Below, piece after piece: positions 46,473 through 55,017 of a stretch of 64,000 nucleotides of DNA. Below the pieces are notes generated by a model. That model was not told the origin of the DNA. It made no database searches and saw only the letters and a list, made by a program, of their open reading frames with translations. Each line of letters starts with the position of its first letter. Position 1 is the stretch's first letter. The DNA comes from DATCHW01 sp963806045 (GTDB lineage Bacteria > Bacteroidota > Ignavibacteria > Tepidaquicellales > Tepidaquicellaceae): the NCBI GenBank assembly GCA_963806045.1, contig CAWDWP010000001.1, positions 620,001 through 684,000 on the forward strand, in the 5' to 3' direction. A program made the translations under genes and the position numbers.

Positions 46473-46495
46473 GCAAGGGGGACGAGCCCCCTTGC
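46473..46495. repeat. Perfect 9-bp hairpin GCAAGGGGG/CCCCCTTGC
   Basis: A GC-rich hairpin with loop ACGAG in an otherwise AT-rich gap between two divergent genes. No T-run follows on either strand, so it is not a typical terminator; it joins the palindromes at 42.2 kb (CCCCCCTTT/AAAGGGGGG) as a likely dispersed element. Confidence 0.6.
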
Positions 46496-46565
46496 GTCTG
46501 AGTTTTTACTATCTGAATTTTTTATTAATATTATTCTGTCCATATTTTAAAAAATTATTAAAACA

Positions 46566-47639
46566 ATGACCGAACTATATAAAAATCTTATTTTCTTGCT
46601 TATTGCATCTTTTTGGCTTACGTGCAGTGCAAATAATATTTTTGCACAGCCAAGAATGTCCAAAGAGATGAAAAGGCTTGAAGATATGAAGAAAAAAGAT
46701 TTTGAAAATTTTAAATTATCCAAGCCAAAGAATGTTGAATATTTCCTGAACGGGGAGAAAAAGGGATTCTCAATGTTTGACAACAAAGGGAATTGCATTG
46801 AAAACGGATTGTATATCAAAGGCAGTAAAATTACTAAACAGAAATTTGAATACGATTCATTTAATAATATAACAATTCAGACAAACCTGAAGGAAGACGG
46901 CTCTACAGGCTTTACTAAAAAAAATGCATATAATACTGAAGGAAAATTAGTTTCTTCGGAAAATATTTATTATGATGGAAAACCGGGGGACAAAGAATCC
47001 TACAAATACGACGAGCGGGGAAATATAATTGAAATTGATTATAACCTTAGCACCGGAAAATTTAAATATTATTTTGATTATGATTCTAACAATAACAAAA
47101 TCGGTGAAAAGAGCTACTTAGAAGATTCTCTTTATTACACAGGCACAATGATTTATGATGATAAAAACTATCTGGTCGAAGAAATAAAAAATTATATTAG
47201 TGCAGAATCGGTTGATACCATAAGATATTCTTATAAATATGATGATAAAGGAAATCTCCTTGAATTTTCAAAAGTTTCACCGGATACTAATGAAACATTT
47301 ACAGAAAAATATAAATATGATTCAAAGGATAATAATATCGAGTATGCATCATACAATTCTAAAGGAAATCTTGAATACAGGTATGTTTACGTATATGACG
47401 AAAGAAATAATCTAACACAACTTTCTGTTTACGACGGAAACGATGCATTGGATAGAAATGAAAATTATAAGTATGACATTGATAATCATATTATAGAAAA
47501 CATAACTTCTAATGATGATAACTCAGTTACAGGTAAGGTTTCAAAGAAATATGATAAAAAAGGAAATGTAGTTGAAGAAACTGAAGAAGCAGGAGGCAAA
47601 ACCGATAAATGGGTGTATGTTTATGAGTACTATGACTGA
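46566..47639 (+). CDS. Secreted protein with YD-like repeats, function unknown
   Basis: 357 residues. A signal peptide-like start (LIFLLIASFWLTCSANNIFAQ) is followed by about ten short repeats of roughly 20-25 residues, each around a Y-x-Y-D-x-x-x-N core: FEYDSFNNITI, YKYDERGNIIE, FDYDSNNNKIG, YKYDDKGNLLE, YKYDSKDNNIE, YVYDERNNLTQ. This is the pattern of RHS/YD repeat (wrapped beta) proteins, but without a toxin or hyperconserved core, so it is not an Rhs toxin. It stands alone on the strand before the NtrC gene. Confidence 0.72.
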   Translation: MTELYKNLIFLLIASFWLTCSANNIFAQPRMSKEMKRLEDMKKKDFENFKLSKPKNVEYFLNGEKKGFSMFDNKGNCIENGLYIKGSKITKQKFEYDSFNNITIQTNLKEDGSTGFTKKNAYNTEGKLVSSENIYYDGKPGDKESYKYDERGNIIEIDYNLSTGKFKYYFDYDSNNNKIGEKSYLEDSLYYTGTMIYDDKNYLVEEIKNYISAESVDTIRYSYKYDDKGNLLEFSKVSPDTNETFTEKYKYDSKDNNIEYASYNSKGNLEYRYVYVYDERNNLTQLSVYDGNDALDRNENYKYDIDNHIIENITSNDDNSVTGKVSKKYDKKGNVVEETEEAGGKTDKWVYVYEYYD

Positions 47640-47701
47640 AATATTATGTGGAATAATTCCACAAATTTATTGACATTACAAAAATTTAGAAATTATATAA
47701 T

Positions 47702-49051
47702 ATGGCCGAAGATTTAAAAATACTTGTTGTTGATGATGAGCCCCGTTCGACTCAGATGCTGAGAAAAATGCTCGTTAAAAAAGGTTATTCTGTAGAAGAA
47801 AAAAACGACAGTACAGAAGCAGCTGAACTTATTAAAAATAATTTTTACCATATTATAATTTCTGATTTGCAGATGCCTAACCTGACAGGTATGGATCTTC
47901 TGAATTTAAAACACGAAGATACACTTTTCATTATGATTACAGGTTATGGTTCAATTGCTTCTGCTGTTGATTCAATGAAAAAAGGTGCATACGATTACAT
48001 CAACAAGCCTTTCAATATGGAAGAATTTCTTCTTAAGGTTGAGAAGGCTGCTGAAAAAATTAATCTTTCAAATAAAATCAAAGAACTCAAAGGAATACTT
48101 GAAGAAGGATTTTCTTTCAGCAATATGATAGGTCGAAGCAAAAAAATGAATCAGGTATTTGACCAGATAAAAAAATACGCTAAAGTTAACGTAAATGTTT
48201 TGATTCAGGGTGAAAGCGGAACAGGAAAGGAACTTGTGGCAAAAGCTCTTCATTCCAACAGTGAACGAAGAGGACAGCCTTTTATAGCAATTAACTGCAG
48301 TGCTATTCCTGAAAATCTTCTCGAGAGCGAATTATTCGGACACGTAAAAGGAGCATTTACAGGAGCGACAGAATCTCAGAGAGGGGTTTTCGAGCAGGCA
48401 AACGGTGGAACGCTTTTTCTTGATGAAATTGCAGAAATGCCTTATCCTCTGCAGGCAAAGCTTTTAAGAGTTCTTGAAACCTGGGAAGTGAAATCTTTAG
48501 GAAGTGACCGTGTTAAAAAAGTAGATATAAGGTTAATCTCCGCCACAAACCAAAACATAATAGAGTTTATAAACAGAAAACAATTTCGTGAAGACCTTTA
48601 TTACAGAATCGCAACCGTAACAATAAAAATACCACCGCTGAGGGAACGACGTGATGATATACCGTTATTAGTAAATCATTATTTAGCAATTCTTTCAAAT
48701 AAATTCGACAGGAAACTGAGTATAAGTGCAGAAGCTTTAAACTCACTTGTTGTTAATGTCTGGAAAGGTAATGTCAGAGAACTTGAAAATGTTCTGGAGC
48801 AAGCATCTCTTTCAGCATCTACAGATGAGATAGTTGTCAAGGACCTCGTAAGTGCAATCCGGAACTATAAGGAACCCATTCAGGAAAATTTAGAAACTTC
48901 AGATAATATGAGCCTCAACGAACTTGAAAAAATTTATATCACGAAAGTTCTGAATCTGACAAGCGGGAATAAACTTAAAGCATCACAGATATTAGGCATA
49001 GACAGAAAAACTTTATACAAAAAAATTTCGGACTATAATATTCAGACATAA
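47702..49051 (+). CDS. Sigma-54-dependent NtrC-family response regulator
   Basis: 449 residues. Receiver (about 5-120): acidic pair in LVVDDEPRS, phospho-Asp in IIISDLQMPN, Thr in IMITGYGS and Lys in YINKPFN. AAA+ domain (about 140-370): Walker A GESGTGKE, sigma-54 loop GAFTGA, Walker B LFLDEIAEMP, Arg finger region FREDLYYRI. The Fis-type helix-turn-helix is at the end (NKLKASQILGIDRKTLYKKI). It should activate sigma-54 promoters after phosphorylation. The cytochrome gene cluster begins 153 bases later and has a sigma-54 promoter inside (52666), so it is the likely regulator. No cognate kinase is adjacent. Confidence 0.93.
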   Translation: MAEDLKILVVDDEPRSTQMLRKMLVKKGYSVEEKNDSTEAAELIKNNFYHIIISDLQMPNLTGMDLLNLKHEDTLFIMITGYGSIASAVDSMKKGAYDYINKPFNMEEFLLKVEKAAEKINLSNKIKELKGILEEGFSFSNMIGRSKKMNQVFDQIKKYAKVNVNVLIQGESGTGKELVAKALHSNSERRGQPFIAINCSAIPENLLESELFGHVKGAFTGATESQRGVFEQANGGTLFLDEIAEMPYPLQAKLLRVLETWEVKSLGSDRVKKVDIRLISATNQNIIEFINRKQFREDLYYRIATVTIKIPPLRERRDDIPLLVNHYLAILSNKFDRKLSISAEALNSLVVNVWKGNVRELENVLEQASLSASTDEIVVKDLVSAIRNYKEPIQENLETSDNMSLNELEKIYITKVLNLTSGNKLKASQILGIDRKTLYKKISDYNIQT

Positions 49052-49204
49052 TATTTTACTAAATTCCTTTCAAAATTTAACCGAGGGTTTATCTTTTTTT
49101 TTATTCTTCATAATTTTCACTTTAATTTATTTAAAATTTATAATACTTTAAAATAATTGAGGTTTTTCAAATAAATAATCAGGGAAAATTTTTTCCGGGT
49201 GGTA

Positions 49205-50479
49205 ATGAGTAAAGAAAAAATACATATAATCACTATTTTCACAATAGTTGTGGCTTTAATGATAATCGGTGTGTTCGGGGTCAGGATATTCCAGCCTAAA
49301 AGTTACGGGGAACACGGCAGATACAGATATGATTATCTCAGCGAAATTCAAACTCAAAAAATTATAACCCAGAGCACAACTACCTGCAGTGAATGTCATA
49401 ATGATATTTATCAATTGCATGAAAAAGATGCTCATTACACAGTTCCCTGTGTTGACTGTCATGGTCCTGGAAATTTACACGTAGCATTCTACAAAGGAGG
49501 TGATAGTGCGAAAAACATCAGCAAAGAACAAGCATATCTGGAAAAGGAATATAAATTAGAAGGATGCCTTTATTGCCATAGAAAATTAAAAGCTAAACCA
49601 TCGGATTATCCGCAGATAAATCAGGAGGAACATTACAACTTCCTGCATGTTATTGACATTAAAACAAAATGTATTGAATGCCACAGTCCTCACGAACCGG
49701 TATTCCTTTTAACAGAAGTCAGGCAATCTCGTATCCACCCTATTGTTTACAGATGTACAGAATGTCACGATAAAAAACCGGAAAAGAATTTCCGGGAAGT
49801 TGCCGGTCATCCTACAATATTCGAATGTAATGATTGCCATAAAGAGATTGTCGAGGATTTTAATACAAAGCCCCATCATAATTATGTAGAATGCAGAACC
49901 TGTCACCTTTTTCATAAGGAAAATGAAACTACCGGCAGAATTTATAAAAACGGGAATGCAAAGTTTTGTCTTCTTTGTCATGAGAAAAAACCTTTCAAGG
50001 ATGATAAATATCCTCCGAAAATTGAATGGCCCGCACATGTCGGAAATGCAGAAATAATAAAAAAAGGAAATGAAAAAATATGTTTGAATTGCCATCAGGA
50101 CAAAATTCATAAAATGAATGTGACCTTCAGAGAAAATCCGCATCCGGATAACTGGCGTGGAGAGCATAAAGAATTTGCGAAACAAAATCTAAATATTTGC
50201 CAGAGATGTCACACGATGAATGATTGCTATTCATGCCATATGAAGAACAAACCGTCATCACATACATCAGAGTGGAAAAAGATACACCCGAAGTTCGGTT
50301 TGAGTAACAGACAAACTTGTGAAGTTTGCCATGGGAAGAATAGTTGTATATCCTGTCATAAAATAGAAATGCCTCATCCTAAAGATTGGGCAGATAACCA
50401 TAAAGAAACAATTGCTCAAAAGGGAAAAGAAATATGCAACAAATGTCACAATGCAGATTTTTGTAAACAGTGCCACTGA
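49205..50479 (+). CDS. Membrane-anchored 15-haem cytochrome c
   Basis: 424 residues from ATG 49205, preferred for the GGGTGG site just upstream; a GTG at 49199 is possible. One N-terminal membrane helix (IITIFTIVVALMIIGVFGV) anchors a periplasmic domain with 15 CxxCH motifs. They run from TTCSECHND to DFCKQCH at the very end; several His (SPHEPVF, KPHHNYVEC) may supply sixth ligands. No known single-domain family such as NrfA fits. With the next two genes it forms an Hmc-/Nrf-like trio (multihaem c, ferredoxin, NrfD), so it is likely the periplasmic electron store or outlet of a quinone-linked complex. Confidence 0.9.
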   Translation: MSKEKIHIITIFTIVVALMIIGVFGVRIFQPKSYGEHGRYRYDYLSEIQTQKIITQSTTTCSECHNDIYQLHEKDAHYTVPCVDCHGPGNLHVAFYKGGDSAKNISKEQAYLEKEYKLEGCLYCHRKLKAKPSDYPQINQEEHYNFLHVIDIKTKCIECHSPHEPVFLLTEVRQSRIHPIVYRCTECHDKKPEKNFREVAGHPTIFECNDCHKEIVEDFNTKPHHNYVECRTCHLFHKENETTGRIYKNGNAKFCLLCHEKKPFKDDKYPPKIEWPAHVGNAEIIKKGNEKICLNCHQDKIHKMNVTFRENPHPDNWRGEHKEFAKQNLNICQRCHTMNDCYSCHMKNKPSSHTSEWKKIHPKFGLSNRQTCEVCHGKNSCISCHKIEMPHPKDWADNHKETIAQKGKEICNKCHNADFCKQCH

Positions 50480-50557
50480 TAAATTAGAAATAAAAATTTA
50501 AAAGATAATCTTTTTGAATAACAACAATAGAAATATAAGCAAGAAAGGGCAGATATA

Positions 50558-51319
50558 TTGGAAAAAATAGACAGACGTCAGTTTATTAAGTTAGGCATAT
50601 ATACAACTGCAGGCGTACTCGTCGGTTCATTTTTTGCATTTGCTGATTCGGATAAAAAAATCGAAGTTAAAGGTTATGAAGATTTGCTCAAATATGACTG
50701 GGGTTATATAGTTGATACAACGAGGTGTATAGGATGCGGTGCCTGCGTGAGAGCCTGCAAAATCGAGAATAATGTTTCCGAGCAATATTTCAGAACATGG
50801 GTTGAAAGATATGAGGTTGGCAAGGACGGAAAAGTAAGAGTAGATTCCCCTAAAGGGGCAAGTGAAAGCTTCAAACAGAATGATAATCCAAATCCGGAAG
50901 ATATTGTTAAAGCATTTTTTGTACCAAAATTATGCAATCATTGCTATGATTCTCCTTGTGTTCAGGTCTGCCCGGTCGGAGCTTCATTTGAGTCAACGGA
51001 TAAAGTAGTTCTGATTGATAAAGAACGCTGCGTCGGTTGCGGATATTGTGTGCAGGCTTGTCCATACGGATGCAGGTTTATTGATGAAGCTAAAGGCACT
51101 GCAGATAAATGTACATTTTGCTACCACCGGATTCATAAAGGACTTGCACCTGCCTGCGTAAACGCTTGTCCCAGGAATGCAAGAATATATGGAAATCTGA
51201 AGGACCCGGAAAGTAAAATCGTTAAAATTCTCCAGCAAAGAAGATATGGCTTGCTTAAACCGGATTTAGGAACGAATCCAAAATGTTTTTATATTGAATT
51301 AGATATGGAGATAAAATAA
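50558..51319 (+). CDS. Tat-exported four-[4Fe-4S] ferredoxin subunit (HybA/NrfC/HmcB-like)
   Basis: 253 residues from a TTG start (AAGGGC nearby). The N-terminus DRRQFIKLGIYTTAGVLVGS is a twin-arginine signal or signal-anchor. Four cluster motifs follow: CIGCGACVRACK, CNHCYDSPCVQVCP, CVGCGYCVQACP and CTFCYHRIHKGLAPACVNACP. It belongs to the DMSO/polysulphide-reductase electron-transfer subunit family and should sit on the periplasmic face bridging its NrfD partner and cytochromes. The stop overlaps the nrfD-like start by one base (TAATG), so the two are translationally coupled. No molybdopterin catalytic subunit is visible nearby. Confidence 0.93.
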   Translation: MEKIDRRQFIKLGIYTTAGVLVGSFFAFADSDKKIEVKGYEDLLKYDWGYIVDTTRCIGCGACVRACKIENNVSEQYFRTWVERYEVGKDGKVRVDSPKGASESFKQNDNPNPEDIVKAFFVPKLCNHCYDSPCVQVCPVGASFESTDKVVLIDKERCVGCGYCVQACPYGCRFIDEAKGTADKCTFCYHRIHKGLAPACVNACPRNARIYGNLKDPESKIVKILQQRRYGLLKPDLGTNPKCFYIELDMEIK

Positions 51320-52488
51320 TGGATATGGGACAAAATTTTGTTTTTCCTAACGAGATTCACATAACATGGACTGTTATGATTGTTCTTTATCCGTATATAA
51401 CAGGAATGGTAGCGGGCGCTTTTATAGTATCTTCATTTTATCACGTATTCGGAATGGAGAAACTCAAACCAATTGCAAGGTTTGCTCTTGTTTCATCTTT
51501 GGCTTTTTTATTATTTGCAACAGTGCCGCTTCTGAATCATCTTGGCAGACCGGACCGGGCATTAAATATTATTATCACACCAAGCTTCAGTTCCGCAATG
51601 AGCGGATTCGGTTTTATTTATATGTTTTATATGCTAATCGTTATAATGGAAGTGTGGTTCAGCTATAGAGTTGACCTGATAGAGAAATATAATAATTCAA
51701 AAGGAATAGTAAAATCAATTTATCACATTATTCTATTGGGAAATATTTATGACAATGAAATCACCAGAAAATACGACAAAAAATTAATTTCCATTTTAGC
51801 AGGATTCGGAATACCCGTTGCATGTATTTTACACGGTTATGTGGGTTTTCTTTTTGGTTCAATTAAAGCAAATCTCTGGTGGTCAACACCTCTGATGTTT
51901 ATTATATTTATTTTTTCAGCTATAGTATCGGGATTGGCAGTCCTGATTTTCCTTTATCAATTTGTTCACTGGCTCAGGAAAAAAGAAGTGAACCAGGATA
52001 GTCTGGACCTTATGGCAAAATGGCTGTGGGGATTTATGATTATTGCAGTTACACTTGAGCTGATGGAAATCCTTTCCATATCTTACGAACGAACAGAAAG
52101 ATGGGCAATATTAGAGCAATTAATATCGGGAAAACTTAAAATCTCATATGTATACTTGCAAATCGGACTATTTTCTATTGTACCGTTTCTAATTCTTTCA
52201 GTAACATCATTATTCAAAATAAATCAGAAACTGAAAAATTTCTTAATATGGTGGTCTTCCGGTATGCTTTTGATTCAGGTCTTATTAATGCGGTGGAATG
52301 TCGTTATAGGCGGGCAGTTAGTCTCAAAAAGCATGAGGGGATTTACTGAATATTTCCCGGGATATTTTGATAAAGAAGGATTAATCGTTTCACTTCTTAT
52401 CATCATAATTCCGTTTATTTTATTATGGGCTTTTGATAAAATTTTTCCGTTTTTTAATAAAAAAGAGTATAAGTCTGAGTCAGATTAG
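51319..52488 (+). CDS. NrfD/PsrC-family membrane quinone-interacting subunit
   Basis: 389 residues with about ten membrane helices. It belongs to the polysulphide-reductase NrfD family: TGMVAGAFIVSSFYHVFGM, VPLLNHLGRPDRALNII, and WWSTPLMFIIFIFSAIVSG. These proteins hold no cofactor but bind menaquinol or menaquinone and pass electrons to or from the partner ferredoxin. Helix order and the charged Asp/Arg pair (GRPDR) fit proton-coupled forms. Together with the 15-haem cytochrome and the ferredoxin it matches the core of Hmc, Nrf and ACIII-like complexes. Confidence 0.92.
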   Translation: MDMGQNFVFPNEIHITWTVMIVLYPYITGMVAGAFIVSSFYHVFGMEKLKPIARFALVSSLAFLLFATVPLLNHLGRPDRALNIIITPSFSSAMSGFGFIYMFYMLIVIMEVWFSYRVDLIEKYNNSKGIVKSIYHIILLGNIYDNEITRKYDKKLISILAGFGIPVACILHGYVGFLFGSIKANLWWSTPLMFIIFIFSAIVSGLAVLIFLYQFVHWLRKKEVNQDSLDLMAKWLWGFMIIAVTLELMEILSISYERTERWAILEQLISGKLKISYVYLQIGLFSIVPFLILSVTSLFKINQKLKNFLIWWSSGMLLIQVLLMRWNVVIGGQLVSKSMRGFTEYFPGYFDKEGLIVSLLIIIIPFILLWAFDKIFPFFNKKEYKSESD

Positions 52489-52665
52489 AGGCTTAAACCG
52501 GAAAAAATCTTAATTAATTGTTAAATTAGCAATTATTGTTAATTTCACTGAATTTATCCGGAATGAAATAAGTTCTTTTTCCGTTTTATTGTGGAAAATA
52601 TCCCCAACTTAAAAAACTACTTTAATTTTAAATTTAGAAATATCAATAACTTATAACTCAGTTAA

Positions 52666-52682
52666 TTGGTATAGTTATTGCT
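52666..52682 (+). promoter_or_regulatory. Sigma-54 promoter (-24 GG / -12 GC)
   Basis: TTGGTATAGTTATTGCT has GG at 52668-52669, exactly 10 bases, then GC at 52680-52681, the required GG-N10-GC spacing with TTG-flanked ends as in TTGGCAC-N5-TTGCT. A transcript would start near 52693, 28 bases before the receiver-like gene and within reach of the 19-haem cytochrome and b-type cytochromes. The NtrC-family activator is encoded just upstream in the same cluster. Confidence 0.75.
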
Positions 52683-52689
52683 ATAATAT

Positions 52690-52710
52690 AATGTATTAAA
52701 ATAATACATT
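52690..52710 (+). promoter_or_regulatory. Perfect palindrome at the predicted start site
   Basis: AATGTATTA and TAATACATT form a 9-bp perfect inverted repeat around AAA, directly over the expected transcription start of the sigma-54 promoter. It could be a 5' mRNA hairpin or a repressor operator; the AT-rich stem is weak as RNA. Confidence 0.4.
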
Positions 52711-52720
52711 ATTCAAAGCA

Positions 52721-53104
52721 ATGAAGAACAAATTTATCATACATATTTTTTGCCTCACGCCGGAAATTTGCGGCATGATACCAAAATATTTCTCGCACAA
52801 TGAAAATTATTATTTTAATTCAACGAGTTTAAATAATCCCGAATGTGATATTCTTGATGATATAGGTTATGAGCCGGATTGTATAATTTTAGACTCGGAA
52901 ATAAATAAATCTCTTAAGCATAAGATTTATAGTACATTTAATAATTCTAAAATAATTCACCTGCCTTCCTTAACATGGTTTGATAATGAAGACGCAGAAG
53001 ATAAGGATATTGTTAAAGTATCCGAGCCGTTAAAACTAAGAGAACTGGAAGAAATCATTAATAATATTTATTCTACAAAATACGCCGATGAAAATAAGAT
53101 ATAA
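52721..53104 (+). CDS. Degenerate receiver-domain-like protein
   Basis: 127 residues. The fold order of a receiver is visible: a first strand KFIIHIFCLTPEI, the acceptor-position Asp in DCIILDSEINK, a third strand KIIHLPS, and the end VSEPLKLRELEEIINNIY. The usual acidic pair after strand 1 is lacking and the expected conserved Lys is Glu (SEP instead of the normal TKP). So phosphorylation is doubtful; it may bind proteins only. It is the first gene after the sigma-54 promoter and overlaps the next cytochrome gene by 17 bases. Confidence 0.6.
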   Translation: MKNKFIIHIFCLTPEICGMIPKYFSHNENYYFNSTSLNNPECDILDDIGYEPDCIILDSEINKSLKHKIYSTFNNSKIIHLPSLTWFDNEDAEDKDIVKVSEPLKLRELEEIINNIYSTKYADENKI

Positions 53105-54983
53105 AAAGATATTTGTATTTATAGCTGTTTCGTTTTTATTAACAGGATTTATCGTCAGTATAATCGGATATCAATACCTGAAAGCGAAGGGGAGCGATGA
53201 CTGTCTTGTTTGCCACGAGGACAAAGATTTAACGATGGATAAAGACGGGAAAAAAGTTTCGCTTTACATTAATCCCGGAGATTATAAAAAATCCCTTCAC
53301 GGAGGTTCGGAATGTACAGACTGCCACCAGAATTATAATCCGGAACAGATGCCGCATAATCCGTCGAAATCACTCGCCAGTTGCAGTGAATGCCACGGAG
53401 AAATAAAAAGTTCAGAAAACAATGCTCATAAAAACGTAAAATGTTATACTTGTCATAATCCTCATAAAATTGTTCCTAAGAAAGAACTTGCTGCTAACCA
53501 GACTGCAAATTGTCTTAATTGCCATCAGAACAAAAATGTGCAGGCATTTAAGAACAGCACACATTATAAAAAAGATGTTAAATGTGAAAACTGTCACAAT
53601 GGCGGACACGTGGTGAAAAAAATATCAAAGTCAGAATCTCAGGCAATATGCGGAAAATGCCACGGAAAAAATCAGTCTGAATTCAACAATAGTATTCATA
53701 AGATTGTGATGACTCAGGGAAATAAAAAAGCACCTACGTGTATAGATTGTCATGGTTATCACGAAGTGATAAGCAGTAAAGTTTCCATTGAATCCGAGGG
53801 TTGTCTCAAATGTCACCTTGACGCAAAAATGTTCCCGGGTGAAGAAAGAGGTTCGGCAAAATTTGTAACAGAATATAAAACCAGCATTCATAGTCTGCCT
53901 CAGGAAAACGGTTTACCTGCAGCCGGATGCATTGATTGTCACGGAAACCACATGATTGAAAAGTCAGCAGACCCAAACATATCGACTGTGAAAGCAAAAA
54001 TGATGGAGACCTGTGGAAAATGTCATTCCGAAGTTGTTAATAACTTCCAAAAATCCGCTCACGGACGTGCTTTCCAAAGGGGGGATAAAGACGCTCCATC
54101 CTGTGTGACTTGTCATGGAGAACATTCTATAAAATCTGTTAAAAAATCGGATGAGTTTTCGAAGCTGAAACAAACTGATTTGTGCTTAAGCTGTCATACT
54201 GACGGGAAAGTGAAATCATTAACTGATTTAAATTCACATTCAGAGCAGTATAAGCAGAGCTATCATTATAAGGCACTTGAAAAAGGAAATCTTAAAGCAG
54301 CAACCTGCTCGGATTGCCATGGAGCGCATCAGATGAGTGATATGAAAGATACAAATTCAAATATAAACAAAAAGAATATTGCGAAATCCTGCGGACAGGC
54401 TGAATGTCATACAAAACAGCTTGCTGAATATAATGGCAGCATACACCAGGTTTCACTTGCTACCAAGGAAAATTCCGACGCACCGAATTGTGTGACCTGT
54501 CACGGTAATCATCAGATATTAAATAAGACCGACGGTAAAAATCAATTATCTAACGCAAAAGGAATTGTCCAGTTATGCTCGAATTGCCATGCTTCGGTAG
54601 AACTTGTCCGGAATAATAATCTTCCGATAAAAGTAACTGAAACATATAATGAAAGTTTCCACGGACTTGCGACAAGAAGCGGATCAAAAATTGTTGCAAA
54701 TTGCGAAAGTTGTCATGGGAATCATAATATCAGACCGTCAACCGATACACTTTCTTCGATAAACAAGAAGAATCTTCCGGCAACGTGCGGAAAATGCCAT
54801 CCGGGAGTAGAAAAAACATTTTTCGATACTCCTATTCACGCTTTCGAAGACAAAGTTCAATCTCCGATGTTATTCTGGATATCAAAATTTTATATTATTT
54901 TGATTATCGTTGTGATAGGTGGAATGGTTCTGCACAATATTCTTGATTACAGGAAAAAATTAAAATTTAAGAAAAAACATTAA
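53088..54983 (+). CDS. Bitopic 19-haem cytochrome c with N- and C-terminal membrane helices
   Basis: 631 residues. A first helix (about 8-30, FVFIAVSFLLTGFIVSIIGY) and a C-terminal one (about 597-617, FYIILIIVVIGGMVLHNIL) bracket a periplasmic part with 18 CxxCH motifs plus one CX4CH (CGQAECH, residues 435-441). Repeats of CxxCH-GxH (CHGYHEV, CHGNHMI, CHGEHSI, CHGAHQM, CHGNHQI, CHGNHNI) give many His next to haems. It is paralogous to the 9-haem protein at 56585-57671, sharing YNESFHGLATRSG / CGKCHPG and the helix tail. It is followed by a di-haem cytochrome b, with which it may form one complex. Confidence 0.92.
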   Translation: MKIRYKKIFVFIAVSFLLTGFIVSIIGYQYLKAKGSDDCLVCHEDKDLTMDKDGKKVSLYINPGDYKKSLHGGSECTDCHQNYNPEQMPHNPSKSLASCSECHGEIKSSENNAHKNVKCYTCHNPHKIVPKKELAANQTANCLNCHQNKNVQAFKNSTHYKKDVKCENCHNGGHVVKKISKSESQAICGKCHGKNQSEFNNSIHKIVMTQGNKKAPTCIDCHGYHEVISSKVSIESEGCLKCHLDAKMFPGEERGSAKFVTEYKTSIHSLPQENGLPAAGCIDCHGNHMIEKSADPNISTVKAKMMETCGKCHSEVVNNFQKSAHGRAFQRGDKDAPSCVTCHGEHSIKSVKKSDEFSKLKQTDLCLSCHTDGKVKSLTDLNSHSEQYKQSYHYKALEKGNLKAATCSDCHGAHQMSDMKDTNSNINKKNIAKSCGQAECHTKQLAEYNGSIHQVSLATKENSDAPNCVTCHGNHQILNKTDGKNQLSNAKGIVQLCSNCHASVELVRNNNLPIKVTETYNESFHGLATRSGSKIVANCESCHGNHNIRPSTDTLSSINKKNLPATCGKCHPGVEKTFFDTPIHAFEDKVQSPMLFWISKFYIILIIVVIGGMVLHNILDYRKKLKFKKKH

Positions 54984-55017
54984 TTAAGTTAAAGTATCAG
55001 AAAAAGTTAATATATAT

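Noticed and set aside
46566..47639. Rhs/YD-repeat toxin
   Set aside because: Only short YD-like repeats are present, with no core, C-terminal toxin or immunity gene.
49052..49204. Sigma-54 promoter before the 15-haem cytochrome
   Set aside because: No GG-N10-GC with suitable context was found in this gap.
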